From assembly GCA_947475085.1 (NCBI GenBank), contig CANJLU010000002.1, positions 1 to 48,541 of the forward strand: a stretch of 48,541 nt of DNA. The letters run 5' to 3'. This document shows positions 36,336-45,127 of the stretch, in pieces. The notes beneath the pieces were generated by a model. It saw only the letters and a list, made by a program, of their open reading frames with translations, was not told the DNA's origin and made no database searches. The stretch is from Coxiellaceae bacterium (lineage in GTDB: Bacteria > Pseudomonadota > Gammaproteobacteria > Diplorickettsiales > Diplorickettsiaceae). The position numbers and the translations under genes are program-made. The first letter of the stretch is position 1; each line of letters opens with the position of its first letter.

Positions 36336-37010
36336 TTAAGGGCTAATTTTAATCAAAATGGCTGCTAATCCGGCTGCATTTAATCGTTTCTTTTCCTGAC
36401 TAAGCTTATTTAAGTCTGAGGGTCCCATGACGATCTGATATATTGGCTTTCCATTAACCAAATTAACCTTTTTTTGCACAGGAAATCCCTTCAGCAAGGC
36501 TTGAGCTTGCAACTGTTCTGCATGAGCTCGATCAGTAAAATTGCCTAACACAAGCATATAAACTTCATTATTAAATTGGCTCATTTCTTCTTCTAACTGT
36601 TTTTTAGCCTCAGCAATAGCTACTTGTTCTGGAGCCGGACTTAACATTGCATCTATGGGTGTATGTCCAGAAGCAGGATGAATAGATGTACTCATATCAT
36701 TGGACAAAGCAATTTCCTTCATCGCTGAATCAACATGTGAAGATAAATTCGAATTTTCCTGAGGCAGAATATTATAGAAATCAAATTTAGGTTCTGGCGA
36801 TTGAGGTGCGGGTACTTCGATATTCTTTTTATTTATTATCTTTTCGGCAGACTGAATAGGTTTTCCTTTATGAATAGATTTGAGAAAAAATAAACCAAAA
36901 ATAAATAAAGCGACTGAAATTCCTAGCATCACCCAAATATAACGGTGGTTTTTACGCCTAGGAGTGAGATATTTATATTTTGTATATTTCTTTGCATAAT
37001 CTTTAGCCAT
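36336..37010 (-). CDS. ftsN: FtsN-like SPOR-domain cell division protein
   Basis: A 224-residue bitopic protein: a basic cytoplasmic N-terminus (KKYTKYKYLTPRRKNHR), one membrane helix at about residues 25-44, a low-complexity periplasmic linker, and a C-terminal SPOR domain (about 146-222, YMLVLGNFTDRAHAEQLQAQ to KIYQIVMGPSDL). SPOR domains bind denuded septal glycan. Its place directly before hslVU is that of ftsN in E. coli, which argues for FtsN, the trigger of septal peptidoglycan synthesis. The start codon overlaps the argS stop by one base. Confidence 0.85.
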   Translation of the reverse strand: MAKDYAKKYTKYKYLTPRRKNHRYIWVMLGISVALFIFGLFFLKSIHKGKPIQSAEKIINKKNIEVPAPQSPEPKFDFYNILPQENSNLSSHVDSAMKEIALSNDMSTSIHPASGHTPIDAMLSPAPEQVAIAEAKKQLEEEMSQFNNEVYMLVLGNFTDRAHAEQLQAQALLKGFPVQKKVNLVNGKPIYQIVMGPSDLNKLSQEKKRLNAAGLAAILIKISP

Positions 37011-38773
37011 TACATTACTTCCAAAGTCTCTACACCTAATAGGCTTAGGCCATTTTTAATTACTTGTGCAATTGCAACAATTAAATTGAGTCGTGCATTT
37101 CGCAAATGATCATCCTCTATCAGAAAAACAAATGAATTATAATAAACATGAAAGCCTTGCGCTAAATCTCTCAAATAGTGTGCAATGATATGCGGCTCGT
37201 AAGAAATAGCTGCTAATTCTAATATTTCTGGATAACGATTTAGTAAAACTAATAAATCTTGTTCTTGCACTTCCTTTAATTCTTTATGCGCGGTTATCCC
37301 TGAGGATTTATCCCATGTCCACTGTTTTGCAGTAAGTTGACGCATGACACTACATATTCGTGCATAAGCATATTGTACATAATAGACAGGATTAGCGTTC
37401 GACTGTTCCTTAGCAAGCTCTAGATCGAAATCCATATGTTGATCTGCACGTCGGAGTACATAAAAAAACCGCGTCGCATCAGTTCCTACTTCTTCTCGGA
37501 GCTCTCGCAAAGTAATAAACTCTCCGCTACGAGTCGACATCTGAAGTTTTTTATCCCCGCGATAAAGAATAGCAAACTGTACTAACAAGGCTTTTAAACT
37601 ATCCGCAGAGAAACCTAAGGCTTGGATAACCGCGCGGATTCGAGGCACATAGCCATGATGATCTGAACCCAATACATTAATTATTTTTTTAAATCCGCGT
37701 TTTTCTAAGATACACAGCCGATAAGCAGCATCTGCCGCAAAGTAGGTGGGCTGTCCATTTTCGCGTAGCAATACCCGATCTTTATCATCACCAAATTCTG
37801 TTGATTTAAACCATAAAGCTCCATTAGCTGCATAGGTTTTTCCACTCTCTGTTAAACGCTTTATAGTTTTATTGACGAAATCGGTCCTAAACAAACTGTT
37901 TTCTGAAAACCATTCATCAAAATTTACTCTAAATGCACTCAGATCTTCTTTAATATCGATTAAAATAGAGTTTAAGCCCGCCTCAAATATCTTTTCATAC
38001 TCAGCCGGACCTAATAAACTCTTAGCTTTGGCGATAAGACCATCAATATGATGCTCCTTGTTACCGCCTTGAGGTTCGTCAAAAGGAACATCTTTAAATA
38101 CTAATTCAGCGAATTGGAAAAAATGTTTCCCATATTCTGAAAAAATTTGCTCTGCAATCTTATGAACATAGCTTCCTCGATAGGCATTGCTAGGGAAAAT
38201 AAATTTTTCGCCACAAATCTCTAAATAACGCAACCAAACGCTAGTTGCCAAAATATCCATTTGCCTTCCGGCATCGTTGATATAATATTCTGCGCAAACT
38301 TGATAGCCTACCGCTCGCAATAATCTCACTAAAGAATCACCATATGCCGCCCCCCGACCATGGCCTACATGCAAAGGGCCTGTGGGATTAGCCGAAACAA
38401 ACTCAACCAAAACAGGCTCATTATTGCCTAAATTTGAAACCCCAAATTGTTCTGTCTGGTTTAAAATTTCTTCGATAACTGGCAACCAAAAAGATTTTTT
38501 TAAAAAGAAATTAATAAACCCTGGCTTTGCTATTTCAATTTTTTCTAGTTTAGAGTTTTCTGAGGAACAATCTATATTCGATTTTATTTTTTCAGCTAAT
38601 TGCAAGGGAGATATCTGTAACTTCTTCGCAAGAACTAAAGCAATATTACTAGAAAAATCGCCATGTGATTTTTCTCTCGCATAATCAACTTGGATAGACA
38701 GCGAAGAAGGTAAGGACAATTCGCCCATGCTTAACAAAGCGTGTTTTATTTCTTGTAGCACTATGCGCTTCAT
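37010..38773 (-). CDS. argS: Arginyl-tRNA synthetase
   Basis: A class I synthetase for tRNA-Arg. The N-terminal additional domain (residues 1-110) is followed by the HIGH motif H135-VGH138 in NPTGPLHVGHGRGA. The KMSKS position is MSTRSGE, the degenerate form usual in this enzyme. The anticodon-binding DALR domain ends the protein (YVQYAYARICSVMRQL and beyond). The length is 587. It is the first gene of the ftsN-hslVU unit. A TATAAT-like -10 (38809-38804 on the minus strand) lies about 30 bp upstream but with a weak -35. Confidence 0.96.
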   Translation of the reverse strand: MKRIVLQEIKHALLSMGELSLPSSLSIQVDYAREKSHGDFSSNIALVLAKKLQISPLQLAEKIKSNIDCSSENSKLEKIEIAKPGFINFFLKKSFWLPVIEEILNQTEQFGVSNLGNNEPVLVEFVSANPTGPLHVGHGRGAAYGDSLVRLLRAVGYQVCAEYYINDAGRQMDILATSVWLRYLEICGEKFIFPSNAYRGSYVHKIAEQIFSEYGKHFFQFAELVFKDVPFDEPQGGNKEHHIDGLIAKAKSLLGPAEYEKIFEAGLNSILIDIKEDLSAFRVNFDEWFSENSLFRTDFVNKTIKRLTESGKTYAANGALWFKSTEFGDDKDRVLLRENGQPTYFAADAAYRLCILEKRGFKKIINVLGSDHHGYVPRIRAVIQALGFSADSLKALLVQFAILYRGDKKLQMSTRSGEFITLRELREEVGTDATRFFYVLRRADQHMDFDLELAKEQSNANPVYYVQYAYARICSVMRQLTAKQWTWDKSSGITAHKELKEVQEQDLLVLLNRYPEILELAAISYEPHIIAHYLRDLAQGFHVYYNSFVFLIEDDHLRNARLNLIVAIAQVIKNGLSLLGVETLEVM

Positions 38774-38858
38774 AAATATTAATTAACAGGTTAGAAGGAC
38801 GAGATTATAGCGCAATACGCTTTAGGAAAAATATAGCCAATAAGCTGATATGTGCATT

Positions 38859-38892
38859 GTACTTCAAGATGGGGGCGGACATCTTGAAGTAC
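38859..38892. repeat. Perfect 13-bp palindrome, possible extragenic repeat
   Basis: GTACTTCAAGATG (38859-38871) and CATCTTGAAGTAC (38880-38892) are exact complements around GGGGCGGA. There is no T-run beside it, and no gene overlaps it. It lies between the divergent argS and the GIN-domain gene. It may be a REP-like interspersed element or a regulator site for either gene. Confidence 0.55.
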
Positions 38893-39038
38893 CGTTATCA
38901 CGATGAAGATTTTCAAGAAAGAAGCCTAATTCTCTTCTTGGATGGCTATGCCACATGGCTTAAATGCTTAATCTTTACTGGTAAATAGCCTCGGACGAGG
39001 TTAATATCTCATGAAAATAATAATAAGAGCATAAGCCC

Positions 39039-39938
39039 ATGAAAATAATCGACTATTGTTTGTTTATCAGTCTGTGCCTTTTTAGCCTACTTGGACACGC
39101 ACAATTACCCCCTCATAGGACACCCATAATAAGTAAGAATATCTCGATTAATGATTTCGATAGTTTAAATATCCAGGGGCCGGTTAATGTTTATATCGAT
39201 GCCACCCAAACCCGTACTTCCTTACAAATTCTGGGCGATCCAAAAAGAGTCTTTGCCGTCACATGCAACCAAAAAAATCATATACTCTATCTTGGCACAA
39301 AATCAGTTTTTAACTCCGCGCCTGGTGAAAGATTAACGATTCGAGTCAATACATCTCCTGCGCAGATTAAACAAATCCAGTTTGATAGTAACGCTACGCT
39401 GTTCGGTAAGGGACTAACGGGGTCCTTAACTCTACGCGCACAAGGTACAGGTCAAATTAATCTTTACACCAACAAATTAAATCTAAAATCTCTTTATAGT
39501 AATGGTAATGCAAGTGTAATATTTCATAATATACTTAGCTCAAGTCTACAAATAGAAACGCATAATTCCCATAATGTTGTGATTCAAGGCATCGTTTCGT
39601 TAAATAGGGTTAATTTTACCGGAAATGGAAATTTGCTGGTTTATTGGGTTAATAGTCCTTACTTAAGAATAGAGGCTAATGGTAAGGGAAAAATTAGCTT
39701 AGCGGGAGCTGTGAAAACCTTAGATATAGATTTATCACAAGATATTCGATTGTTTGCCCAACATCTGCGCGCCCAGCAAGGATTTGTAAAAACTGAAAAA
39801 CACGCCCAAGCAACCGTTAATGCCAGAAATACACTGAGAGCGTTTGCACAGGACAATAGCGTGATTTATTATTCGACTCCGATAAATTTTATAAACAAAT
39901 ACTCTGAGGGTAGCGGCTTGGTACTGAATAAAAATTAA
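39039..39938 (+). CDS. Exported GIN-domain (DUF2807) beta-helix protein
   Basis: A signal peptide (residues 1-21, LLGHA-QLPP) is followed by a repetitive beta structure of the DUF2807 or GIN type: IQGPVNVYIDATQ, LTIRVNTSPAQIKQIQ, GKGLTGSLTLRAQGTGQI, with recurrent short N-G-N and G-x-G turns. Such proteins are predicted to fold as a beta helix at the cell surface or in the periplasm, sometimes called auto-transporter adhesins though no barrel domain is present. No function can be assigned. It is transcribed alone and ends one base from the convergent OmpA-like gene. Confidence 0.75.
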   Translation: MKIIDYCLFISLCLFSLLGHAQLPPHRTPIISKNISINDFDSLNIQGPVNVYIDATQTRTSLQILGDPKRVFAVTCNQKNHILYLGTKSVFNSAPGERLTIRVNTSPAQIKQIQFDSNATLFGKGLTGSLTLRAQGTGQINLYTNKLNLKSLYSNGNASVIFHNILSSSLQIETHNSHNVVIQGIVSLNRVNFTGNGNLLVYWVNSPYLRIEANGKGKISLAGAVKTLDIDLSQDIRLFAQHLRAQQGFVKTEKHAQATVNARNTLRAFAQDNSVIYYSTPINFINKYSEGSGLVLNKN

Positions 39939-39939
39939 A

Positions 39940-40464
39940 TTAATTTTTTACCAGGATAATCTCCACGCGTCGATTAAAACTACTTGCTTTAACGTTTCGA
40001 TTACTCGCAATAAAGTCATGTCTGCCGTATCCAATTGTGCGCAGACGTTGCGAACCTATTCCATGTGCCCATAAAAAACTAGTTATTACTTCTGCTTGAT
40101 CTTGTGTAATAACAGTTGCGGTTTGGGGATCATAAAGATCGTCGCTATACCCCACTACTTGAATGAGGCCATCCCCATAAGACTTTATAAGTTTTATGGT
40201 TGAACTAAGCTGCTGAGCGCAGTTGGGGGTTAATTTCCCATTTGGCCTAAAACAAACATCGCTATAGGCAATAACTCTGAGTCGATCGGCAGCTTGGATT
40301 ACTTGTATGACAGGTGGTGGCAACTCCTTTTTTTTCTTTGTGCTCATTGCCGTTTTTTTCTCAACGGAAGCTTTATCCAAGGATTGATTAGATGCACAGC
40401 CGGCCGTAGCAAGCAAAGCGCTTATCATTAATACACAATAAAAAAACAGCGAGATTGTTTTCAT
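39940..40464 (-). CDS. OmpA-family lipoprotein, DotK/IcmN-like
   Basis: A lipoprotein signal (residues 1-22) ends in the lipobox LLATAGC with C23 as the lipidated residue. A lysine-rich linker leads to a compact OmpA-like peptidoglycan-binding domain (about 60-174), with VVGYSDD, an AEVITSFLWAHGI helix, RLRTIGYGRHD and the terminal NRRVEIILV. It is smaller than Pal and the ITSFLWAHGI wording reminds me of DotK/IcmN, the accessory lipoprotein of the Legionella and Coxiella Dot/Icm type IVB system. No other dot/icm gene is in the window, so a general OmpA/Pal-like lipoprotein remains possible. Confidence 0.75.
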   Translation of the reverse strand: MKTISLFFYCVLMISALLATAGCASNQSLDKASVEKKTAMSTKKKKELPPPVIQVIQAADRLRVIAYSDVCFRPNGKLTPNCAQQLSSTIKLIKSYGDGLIQVVGYSDDLYDPQTATVITQDQAEVITSFLWAHGIGSQRLRTIGYGRHDFIASNRNVKASSFNRRVEIILVKN

Positions 40465-40495
40465 GATTTTCCCATCTTATTCTAGAATAGAGGCT

Positions 40496-41803
40496 CTAAG
40501 CTCTCTTGCGTAACCTAGCATAATAAAAGCCATCAGGTCCATGAATTTGGGGAAGAATTTGCCTCCCTACTGGACAAGCTATCCCCCATTTTTCGTCGAT
40601 AAGCTCTTCTTTTGCGTCTAAGTAGCGAGATAAAAAACCTAGCAAAACCTCGCTATTTTCCTCAGGCAATACAGAACAAGTTACATATAATAAGATACCA
40701 TTTGGCTTTAGTAGTCCCCAAAGACTCGATAGCAATTGATATTGCTGCTCAGCTAATTTAGGAATATCTTCTTCTCGACGTAATAATTTAATATCCGGGT
40801 GCTTACGAATAACGCCGGTCCCAGAACAAGGTGTATCCAATAATATTCTATCAAATAAATCTTCTTTCCAAGTGCTTTTGAGATCCTCTGCTTTTGCGCA
40901 GAGCAACTGCACTTTCGTATCTGCCAATCTTAAACGATTCAGATTATCCTCAACCTTATTTAAGCGGATTGCATCGTGGTCCACAGCTACACAACTTACT
41001 AAATCTGCCTGTGTTTCCAAAATGTGCATGGTTTTTCCTCCCGGCGCCGCACAAGCATCCAATACTCGCTGCCCAGGCCCTAACATCAATAAGGAGGCAG
41101 CCAATTGTGCCGCTGTATCTTGTATAGAAACTTCTCCCCCCATAAAACCTGGTAGTTTAAGTACTGGGTAAGATTCATCAAGTACAATTCCTGCTTGACT
41201 CAATTCGCTTAAAGTTGCAGTTATACCGTTATCTTTTAACTTTTGTGCGTAATCCTTGCGTGTAATTTTCAAAAGATTAACTCGTAGACTCATAGGGGGT
41301 AAATGATTATTGGCGGCTATAATTGCTTGCCATTCATTTGGCCATGCTTGTTGTAACTTTTTTATTAACCAATCAGGGTGTGCAAAATGACTATCTCTAG
41401 GTAATTTCTTTAATAAACTGTCTTTTTGTCGTTGAAACGAGCGTAATACCCCATTAATTAATGGCACTGCCCATACCTTATGCAGTTCTCTCGCGGCTTG
41501 AACCGTTTCATGGACGGCCGCATGCGGGGATGTTCTTAAATAGTTAAGCTGGTAAAGACCTATTAACAATAACGCATAAACATCTTGATCGTTGGCATTA
41601 AGCGGTTTTTTTAATAAATAGGAACAAAGCTGTTTCAATGGCGCATACCAACGTATTACGCCATAACACAATTCTTGAATAAATGATCTATCGCGCGATT
41701 CAATGCTAACATTTACGCCAGCTGCTAAAGCATCCTTAAGCGATATTTTTTCTGTTAAAACACGAGAAATGATTTGTGCGGCTATTGCCCGGGAGTTAGA
41801 CAT
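40496..41803 (-). CDS. rsmB: 16S rRNA m5C967 methyltransferase (RsmB)
   Basis: RsmB methylates C967 of 16S rRNA. An N-terminal NusB-like RNA-binding domain (about residues 1-140) precedes the SAM-dependent domain, whose SAM loop is DACAAPGGKT (249-258). The two cysteines of the m5C mechanism are C326 in PCSGTG and C376 in TCSV. The length, 435, is typical. Its start overlaps fmt by eight bases, giving the common def-fmt-rsmB operon. Confidence 0.96.
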   Translation of the reverse strand: MSNSRAIAAQIISRVLTEKISLKDALAAGVNVSIESRDRSFIQELCYGVIRWYAPLKQLCSYLLKKPLNANDQDVYALLLIGLYQLNYLRTSPHAAVHETVQAARELHKVWAVPLINGVLRSFQRQKDSLLKKLPRDSHFAHPDWLIKKLQQAWPNEWQAIIAANNHLPPMSLRVNLLKITRKDYAQKLKDNGITATLSELSQAGIVLDESYPVLKLPGFMGGEVSIQDTAAQLAASLLMLGPGQRVLDACAAPGGKTMHILETQADLVSCVAVDHDAIRLNKVEDNLNRLRLADTKVQLLCAKAEDLKSTWKEDLFDRILLDTPCSGTGVIRKHPDIKLLRREEDIPKLAEQQYQLLSSLWGLLKPNGILLYVTCSVLPEENSEVLLGFLSRYLDAKEELIDEKWGIACPVGRQILPQIHGPDGFYYARLRKRA

Positions 41804-42743
41804 ACATTCGATCTAAAATTGCTCCTACATGGAATAACTCCGATTTACCATGGATAAAGCTTGAAATCGGTAAGCATCTGCCTCCCGGCCATTGCACTTC
41901 TAATAAACGTAAAACACCCTTTCCTGTGGCCACATCTATACCTTCGCGGTCAGCTTTTAAGATTAAACCCGGCTTTTCAGAAGTGGTTTCATCGAGTACT
42001 TCTGCTTTACAAATACGCAATATAGACTTTCCTAATACCACGCGTGCAATTGGTTTAGGATGAAAAGCACGAACCATTCTATCTAAGTAAACCGCGGACT
42101 TCTCCCAGTCTATTTCTGCTTCCGATTTATTAATTTTTTTTGCATAAGTACTGTTCTTTTCGTTCTGCGGTTCTGAACGATAGGAACCGCTTTCAATATC
42201 ACTTAAACTCTCTAATAACGCCCGAGCGCCTAAATCAGCCAATCGATCTTGTAAGGTTTTATTCGTATCGTTCGGTTCTATAATGCATGAAAACTTCTTT
42301 ATCATTTCACCCGTATCCAGGCCTTCATCCATTTGCATAATGGTCACACCGGTTTCTTGATCACCTTCTAAAATCGCTCGTTGAATAGGCGCGGCTCCTC
42401 GCCAGCGAGGTAATAAGGATGCATGAACATTGATACAACCAAAACGGGGTATGCTTAATACTGCAAGTGGAAGAATAAGACCATAGGCGACTACCACCAT
42501 TAAATCTGCGTGAAAGGCAGCTAGTTTTTTTTGTTCACTGGCGTCACGCAAACTGGCAGGCTGGTAAACAGGAAGTTTATTCTCTAACGCCAGCTTCTTA
42601 ACCGGACTCATTAATAATTTTCGACCTCTTCCCGCTGGGCGATCAGGCTGTGTATAAACCGCACATATTTTATAGCTAGAGCTCAACAAAGCTTGTAAGC
42701 TGGGTAAAGCGAATTCAGGCGTCCCTGCAAAAATCAGTTTCAA
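41796..42743 (-). CDS. fmt: Methionyl-tRNA formyltransferase
   Basis: Fmt formylates initiator methionyl-tRNA with 10-formyl-tetrahydrofolate. The catalytic residues N105, H107 (NVHASLLPRWRGAAPIQ) and D143 (GLDTGEM) are present, and the C-terminal OB-like domain begins near residue 205. The length is 315. It overlaps def by four bases and rsmB by eight, so the three are translationally coupled. Confidence 0.97.
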   Translation of the reverse strand: MKLIFAGTPEFALPSLQALLSSSYKICAVYTQPDRPAGRGRKLLMSPVKKLALENKLPVYQPASLRDASEQKKLAAFHADLMVVVAYGLILPLAVLSIPRFGCINVHASLLPRWRGAAPIQRAILEGDQETGVTIMQMDEGLDTGEMIKKFSCIIEPNDTNKTLQDRLADLGARALLESLSDIESGSYRSEPQNEKNSTYAKKINKSEAEIDWEKSAVYLDRMVRAFHPKPIARVVLGKSILRICKAEVLDETTSEKPGLILKADREGIDVATGKGVLRLLEVQWPGGRCLPISSFIHGKSELFHVGAILDRMYV

Positions 42744-43246
42744 AACTTACTCCTTTTCTTGATTTTATCGAGTTTTTTACGCGCTAATTGACGTTTAAGA
42801 GGAGATAAATGATCTAAAAATAACGTACCGTTGAGATGGTCTACTTCATGTTGTATACAATGCGCAAATAAATCTTCTGCTTCAATTTCATAAGGGCTTC
42901 CATGCCGGTCTAAAGCTTGTAATTTAACCCACAGTGCCCGTGGGGCTTTATCATAAACCCCTGGTACTGACAAACAACCTTCTTCCATTAAAGCCTCACC
43001 TTTTTTCTCAACAATGATTGGGTTAATTAAACACCAAGTTTTCGACTTATTATTAGAAACATCAATAACCGCTAACTTTTTGCTAATAGCAATTTGTGGA
43101 GCTGCTAAACCTATACCCTTAGCAGCGTACATTGTCTCAAACATATCCTCAATTAATTGCTGTAAACTTTCATCAAAAATGGTAACGGGTTCTGTAGGTG
43201 CGCGCAAACGTACATCTGGGAGCTGGATAATAGGATGAATAGCCAT
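42740..43246 (-). CDS. def: Peptide deformylase
   Basis: Def removes the formyl group from nascent peptides. The three family motifs are GIGLAAPQ (residues 44-51), EEGCLSVPG with metal ligand C91, and QHEVDHLNG with H133, E134 and H137. The length, 168, is typical. It is first in the def-fmt-rsmB operon. A TATAAT -10 element reads on the minus strand at 43309-43304, about 60 bp upstream, with a weak -35. Confidence 0.97.
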   Translation of the reverse strand: MAIHPIIQLPDVRLRAPTEPVTIFDESLQQLIEDMFETMYAAKGIGLAAPQIAISKKLAVIDVSNNKSKTWCLINPIIVEKKGEALMEEGCLSVPGVYDKAPRALWVKLQALDRHGSPYEIEAEDLFAHCIQHEVDHLNGTLFLDHLSPLKRQLARKKLDKIKKRSKF

Positions 43247-43646
43247 GTGTTTATCTTCTTTTACTCATCAAAATCAAAGGTAAATGTGATGCTTGTTCGT
43301 TATATTATACTAAATCTAGCGTCTGACAGTTCAGCGGCCAATTTTCCTTGCTTTAATTGGTTTAGTCAATCACTCTTTTTTGAAATTATTAGTGATTTTT
43401 GCTAAGAAAAAGCTTCGATTAGCAGTAAAATTCTTCAAATAGCTTAAAATTTATAGCAATACTGCTACTGCTTGTAGTCAAATGGCCTGATAGGCACAAG
43501 ACCTAATTTATGCTACCGTGCTGGAAGGTAAAATAGTAGATAATCGACGCTGGAGACGGATTTTTTAGCTTATTGTAACTATTTTTTGCTGTTATTTTAT
43601 TTAGCCTCGACTTAATCGACAAGGAGGTCTTTATAACTAAATAGTG
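43247..43646. other. 400-bp intergenic region between def and the orphan gene
   Basis: This stretch holds the def -10 element (43304-43309) and several weak dyads. One is AATCACT/AGTGATT, either side of a 17-base loop near 43371-43401. A short open frame ending in a TAG near 43571 reads VLEGKIVDNRRWRRIF at its end; its base composition looks coding-like, and it could be a gene remnant, but I cannot identify it. No RNA gene is seen. Confidence 0.35.
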
Positions 43647-44999
43647 ATGAAAAAAAATATTTTTCCTTTCCTACCCGACGAAAATCTCTTATCTGATATC
43701 GAATGCTTACTTAAATTCCTCAGGCAGCCACTCCCTCTTGATGAGTTCTTCAAAAAATTTTCTAGTGATATTTTAAAAGCTAGATTGGATCAGCTAGAAT
43801 TTAAATTAGAAAATCGTAGAAGTACTGAATATTTTGTTATTAAGTTTGATGATAATAAAATAGATACGGTTGAACTCACGAATAAACATTTTAGTCCTCT
43901 TGGTATTACTATCACAGATAAAACACAAATTATTCAACCACTTTTTGATGTTAAAAAAGACCTCCCGAAATCAAATCTAAAATATCAGCTGATTAATCTT
44001 ATAGAGGCTAATAATAATAAAAATAAAGATTTAAATATTCAGGAACATATAAAATTCTGGAAGAATAAAACTTTAAATCTTTCTGGCAACCAAAATAAAG
44101 AAACCGAAATAAATATTTTTTTTAAATTTTTACGAAAATTAATAATACAAGAAAATATTTGCAAAAATTTTACTTATATCACTCCTCAGTCTTTGTTAAC
44201 TATTGCAAATGACTTAACCTTATTAGAATCACAATTTCCAGATTTAAGTACTACTATTTCTGAAATGCATATCCTTTTAGGAATCAATTCTAGAAGTAAA
44301 CTATTTAATGCTCCTCAAGTCTTATTAGCTTACGAAAAATTATTTTATAAGATTGAATTATATTTTCCTAAATCCGAAAATTCGGAAACAAAAATTCATA
44401 AAATTATAGATACGATAATTGAAATTGGAAACGCTGATAAAATTGTAAACGCAAACTATAAATTCTTTAAGTTATCTTATTTTGGGCAGAAAGGGTTTCG
44501 GTCTACTTTTGGAAACGAAGACGATATCAACCTGCATAAATCTATTCAAACAAGTCGTAAAAACTTTAATTCTTTAAAACAACAATATTTAGAAATAATT
44601 AATCTAATACGTGAATTACATATTATTGCTGATAATAACCAAGAAGTTATTAACTTGTCTAAACAATTAAATTGTTTAACGGATAACTATTTTCAAACTT
44701 TTCTTGATATATCGAATTCCAACGTAAATAAAGAATATTTAGATAAATTCAAAAAAAATGCTCTTACAGAACTTCAGGATTTAGTTAAGCAAAATATCAT
44801 AGACTTTCGGAAAAAAAATACAGTTAGCTTAGACCGAATTAATATTTTTCATAAAATATTAAATGCTATAGTTAAGTTAATACCCGATTTTGTTATAAGT
44901 AAAAAAACAAGAATCGGTTTTTTCCAGCGATATACCCCGCAAAACAGAATATTAGTAAAATTAGAAAAACCATTCCACCGCATTCAGCTAAATCTATAA
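43647..44999 (+). CDS. Unknown AT-rich, lysine/asparagine-rich cytoplasmic protein
   Basis: I do not recognise this 450-residue protein. It has no signal peptide or membrane segment, is rich in Lys, Asn, Ile and Phe, and looks mostly helical. Examples are NSLKQQYLEIINLIRELH and the late IDFRKKNTVSLDRINIFHKI. Its base composition is visibly more AT-rich than the housekeeping genes on either side, which suggests recent gain or weak constraint. The ATG at 43647 (or GTG 43644) lies 16-19 bases after the strong AAGGAGGT at 43621-43628, an unusually long spacing. Orphans of this type in Legionellales are often translocated effectors; nothing here proves that. Confidence 0.7.
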   Translation: MKKNIFPFLPDENLLSDIECLLKFLRQPLPLDEFFKKFSSDILKARLDQLEFKLENRRSTEYFVIKFDDNKIDTVELTNKHFSPLGITITDKTQIIQPLFDVKKDLPKSNLKYQLINLIEANNNKNKDLNIQEHIKFWKNKTLNLSGNQNKETEINIFFKFLRKLIIQENICKNFTYITPQSLLTIANDLTLLESQFPDLSTTISEMHILLGINSRSKLFNAPQVLLAYEKLFYKIELYFPKSENSETKIHKIIDTIIEIGNADKIVNANYKFFKLSYFGQKGFRSTFGNEDDINLHKSIQTSRKNFNSLKQQYLEIINLIRELHIIADNNQEVINLSKQLNCLTDNYFQTFLDISNSNVNKEYLDKFKKNALTELQDLVKQNIIDFRKKNTVSLDRINIFHKILNAIVKLIPDFVISKKTRIGFFQRYTPQNRILVKLEKPFHRIQLNL

Positions 45000-45016
45000 A
45001 AATTTTATAGGCATTG

Positions 45017-45124
45017 TTAATGCGGGATAAAATAACGTAATACCTTAGAAACCACGATAATAGTCGTCACGCCGGCTATATATAAGCTGATAAACCATAG
45101 CCATTGTCGTAAGCGTTTTTTCAT
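45017..45124 (-). CDS. DUF2474-type small subunit of bd oxidase
   Basis: This 35-residue gene begins at ATG 45124, three bases after the cioB stop, and ends at TAA 45017. It encodes a basic N-terminus (MKKRLRQW) followed by one membrane helix (about residues 9-31, LWFISLYIAGVTTIIVV). Small single-helix proteins of the DUF2474 family are encoded right after cioAB in many proteobacteria and play the part that CydX plays in E. coli bd oxidase. Position, size and topology all fit. It ends close to the convergent orphan gene. Confidence 0.75.
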   Translation of the reverse strand: MKKRLRQWLWFISLYIAGVTTIIVVSKVLRYFIPH

Positions 45125-45127
45125 AGA

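Noticed and set aside
43430-43460. PmrA-like direct repeat (CTTCAAAT/CTTAAAAT) before the orphan gene at 43647
   Set aside because: The repeat period is 10 bp instead of the expected 11, and the first half-site departs from the consensus.
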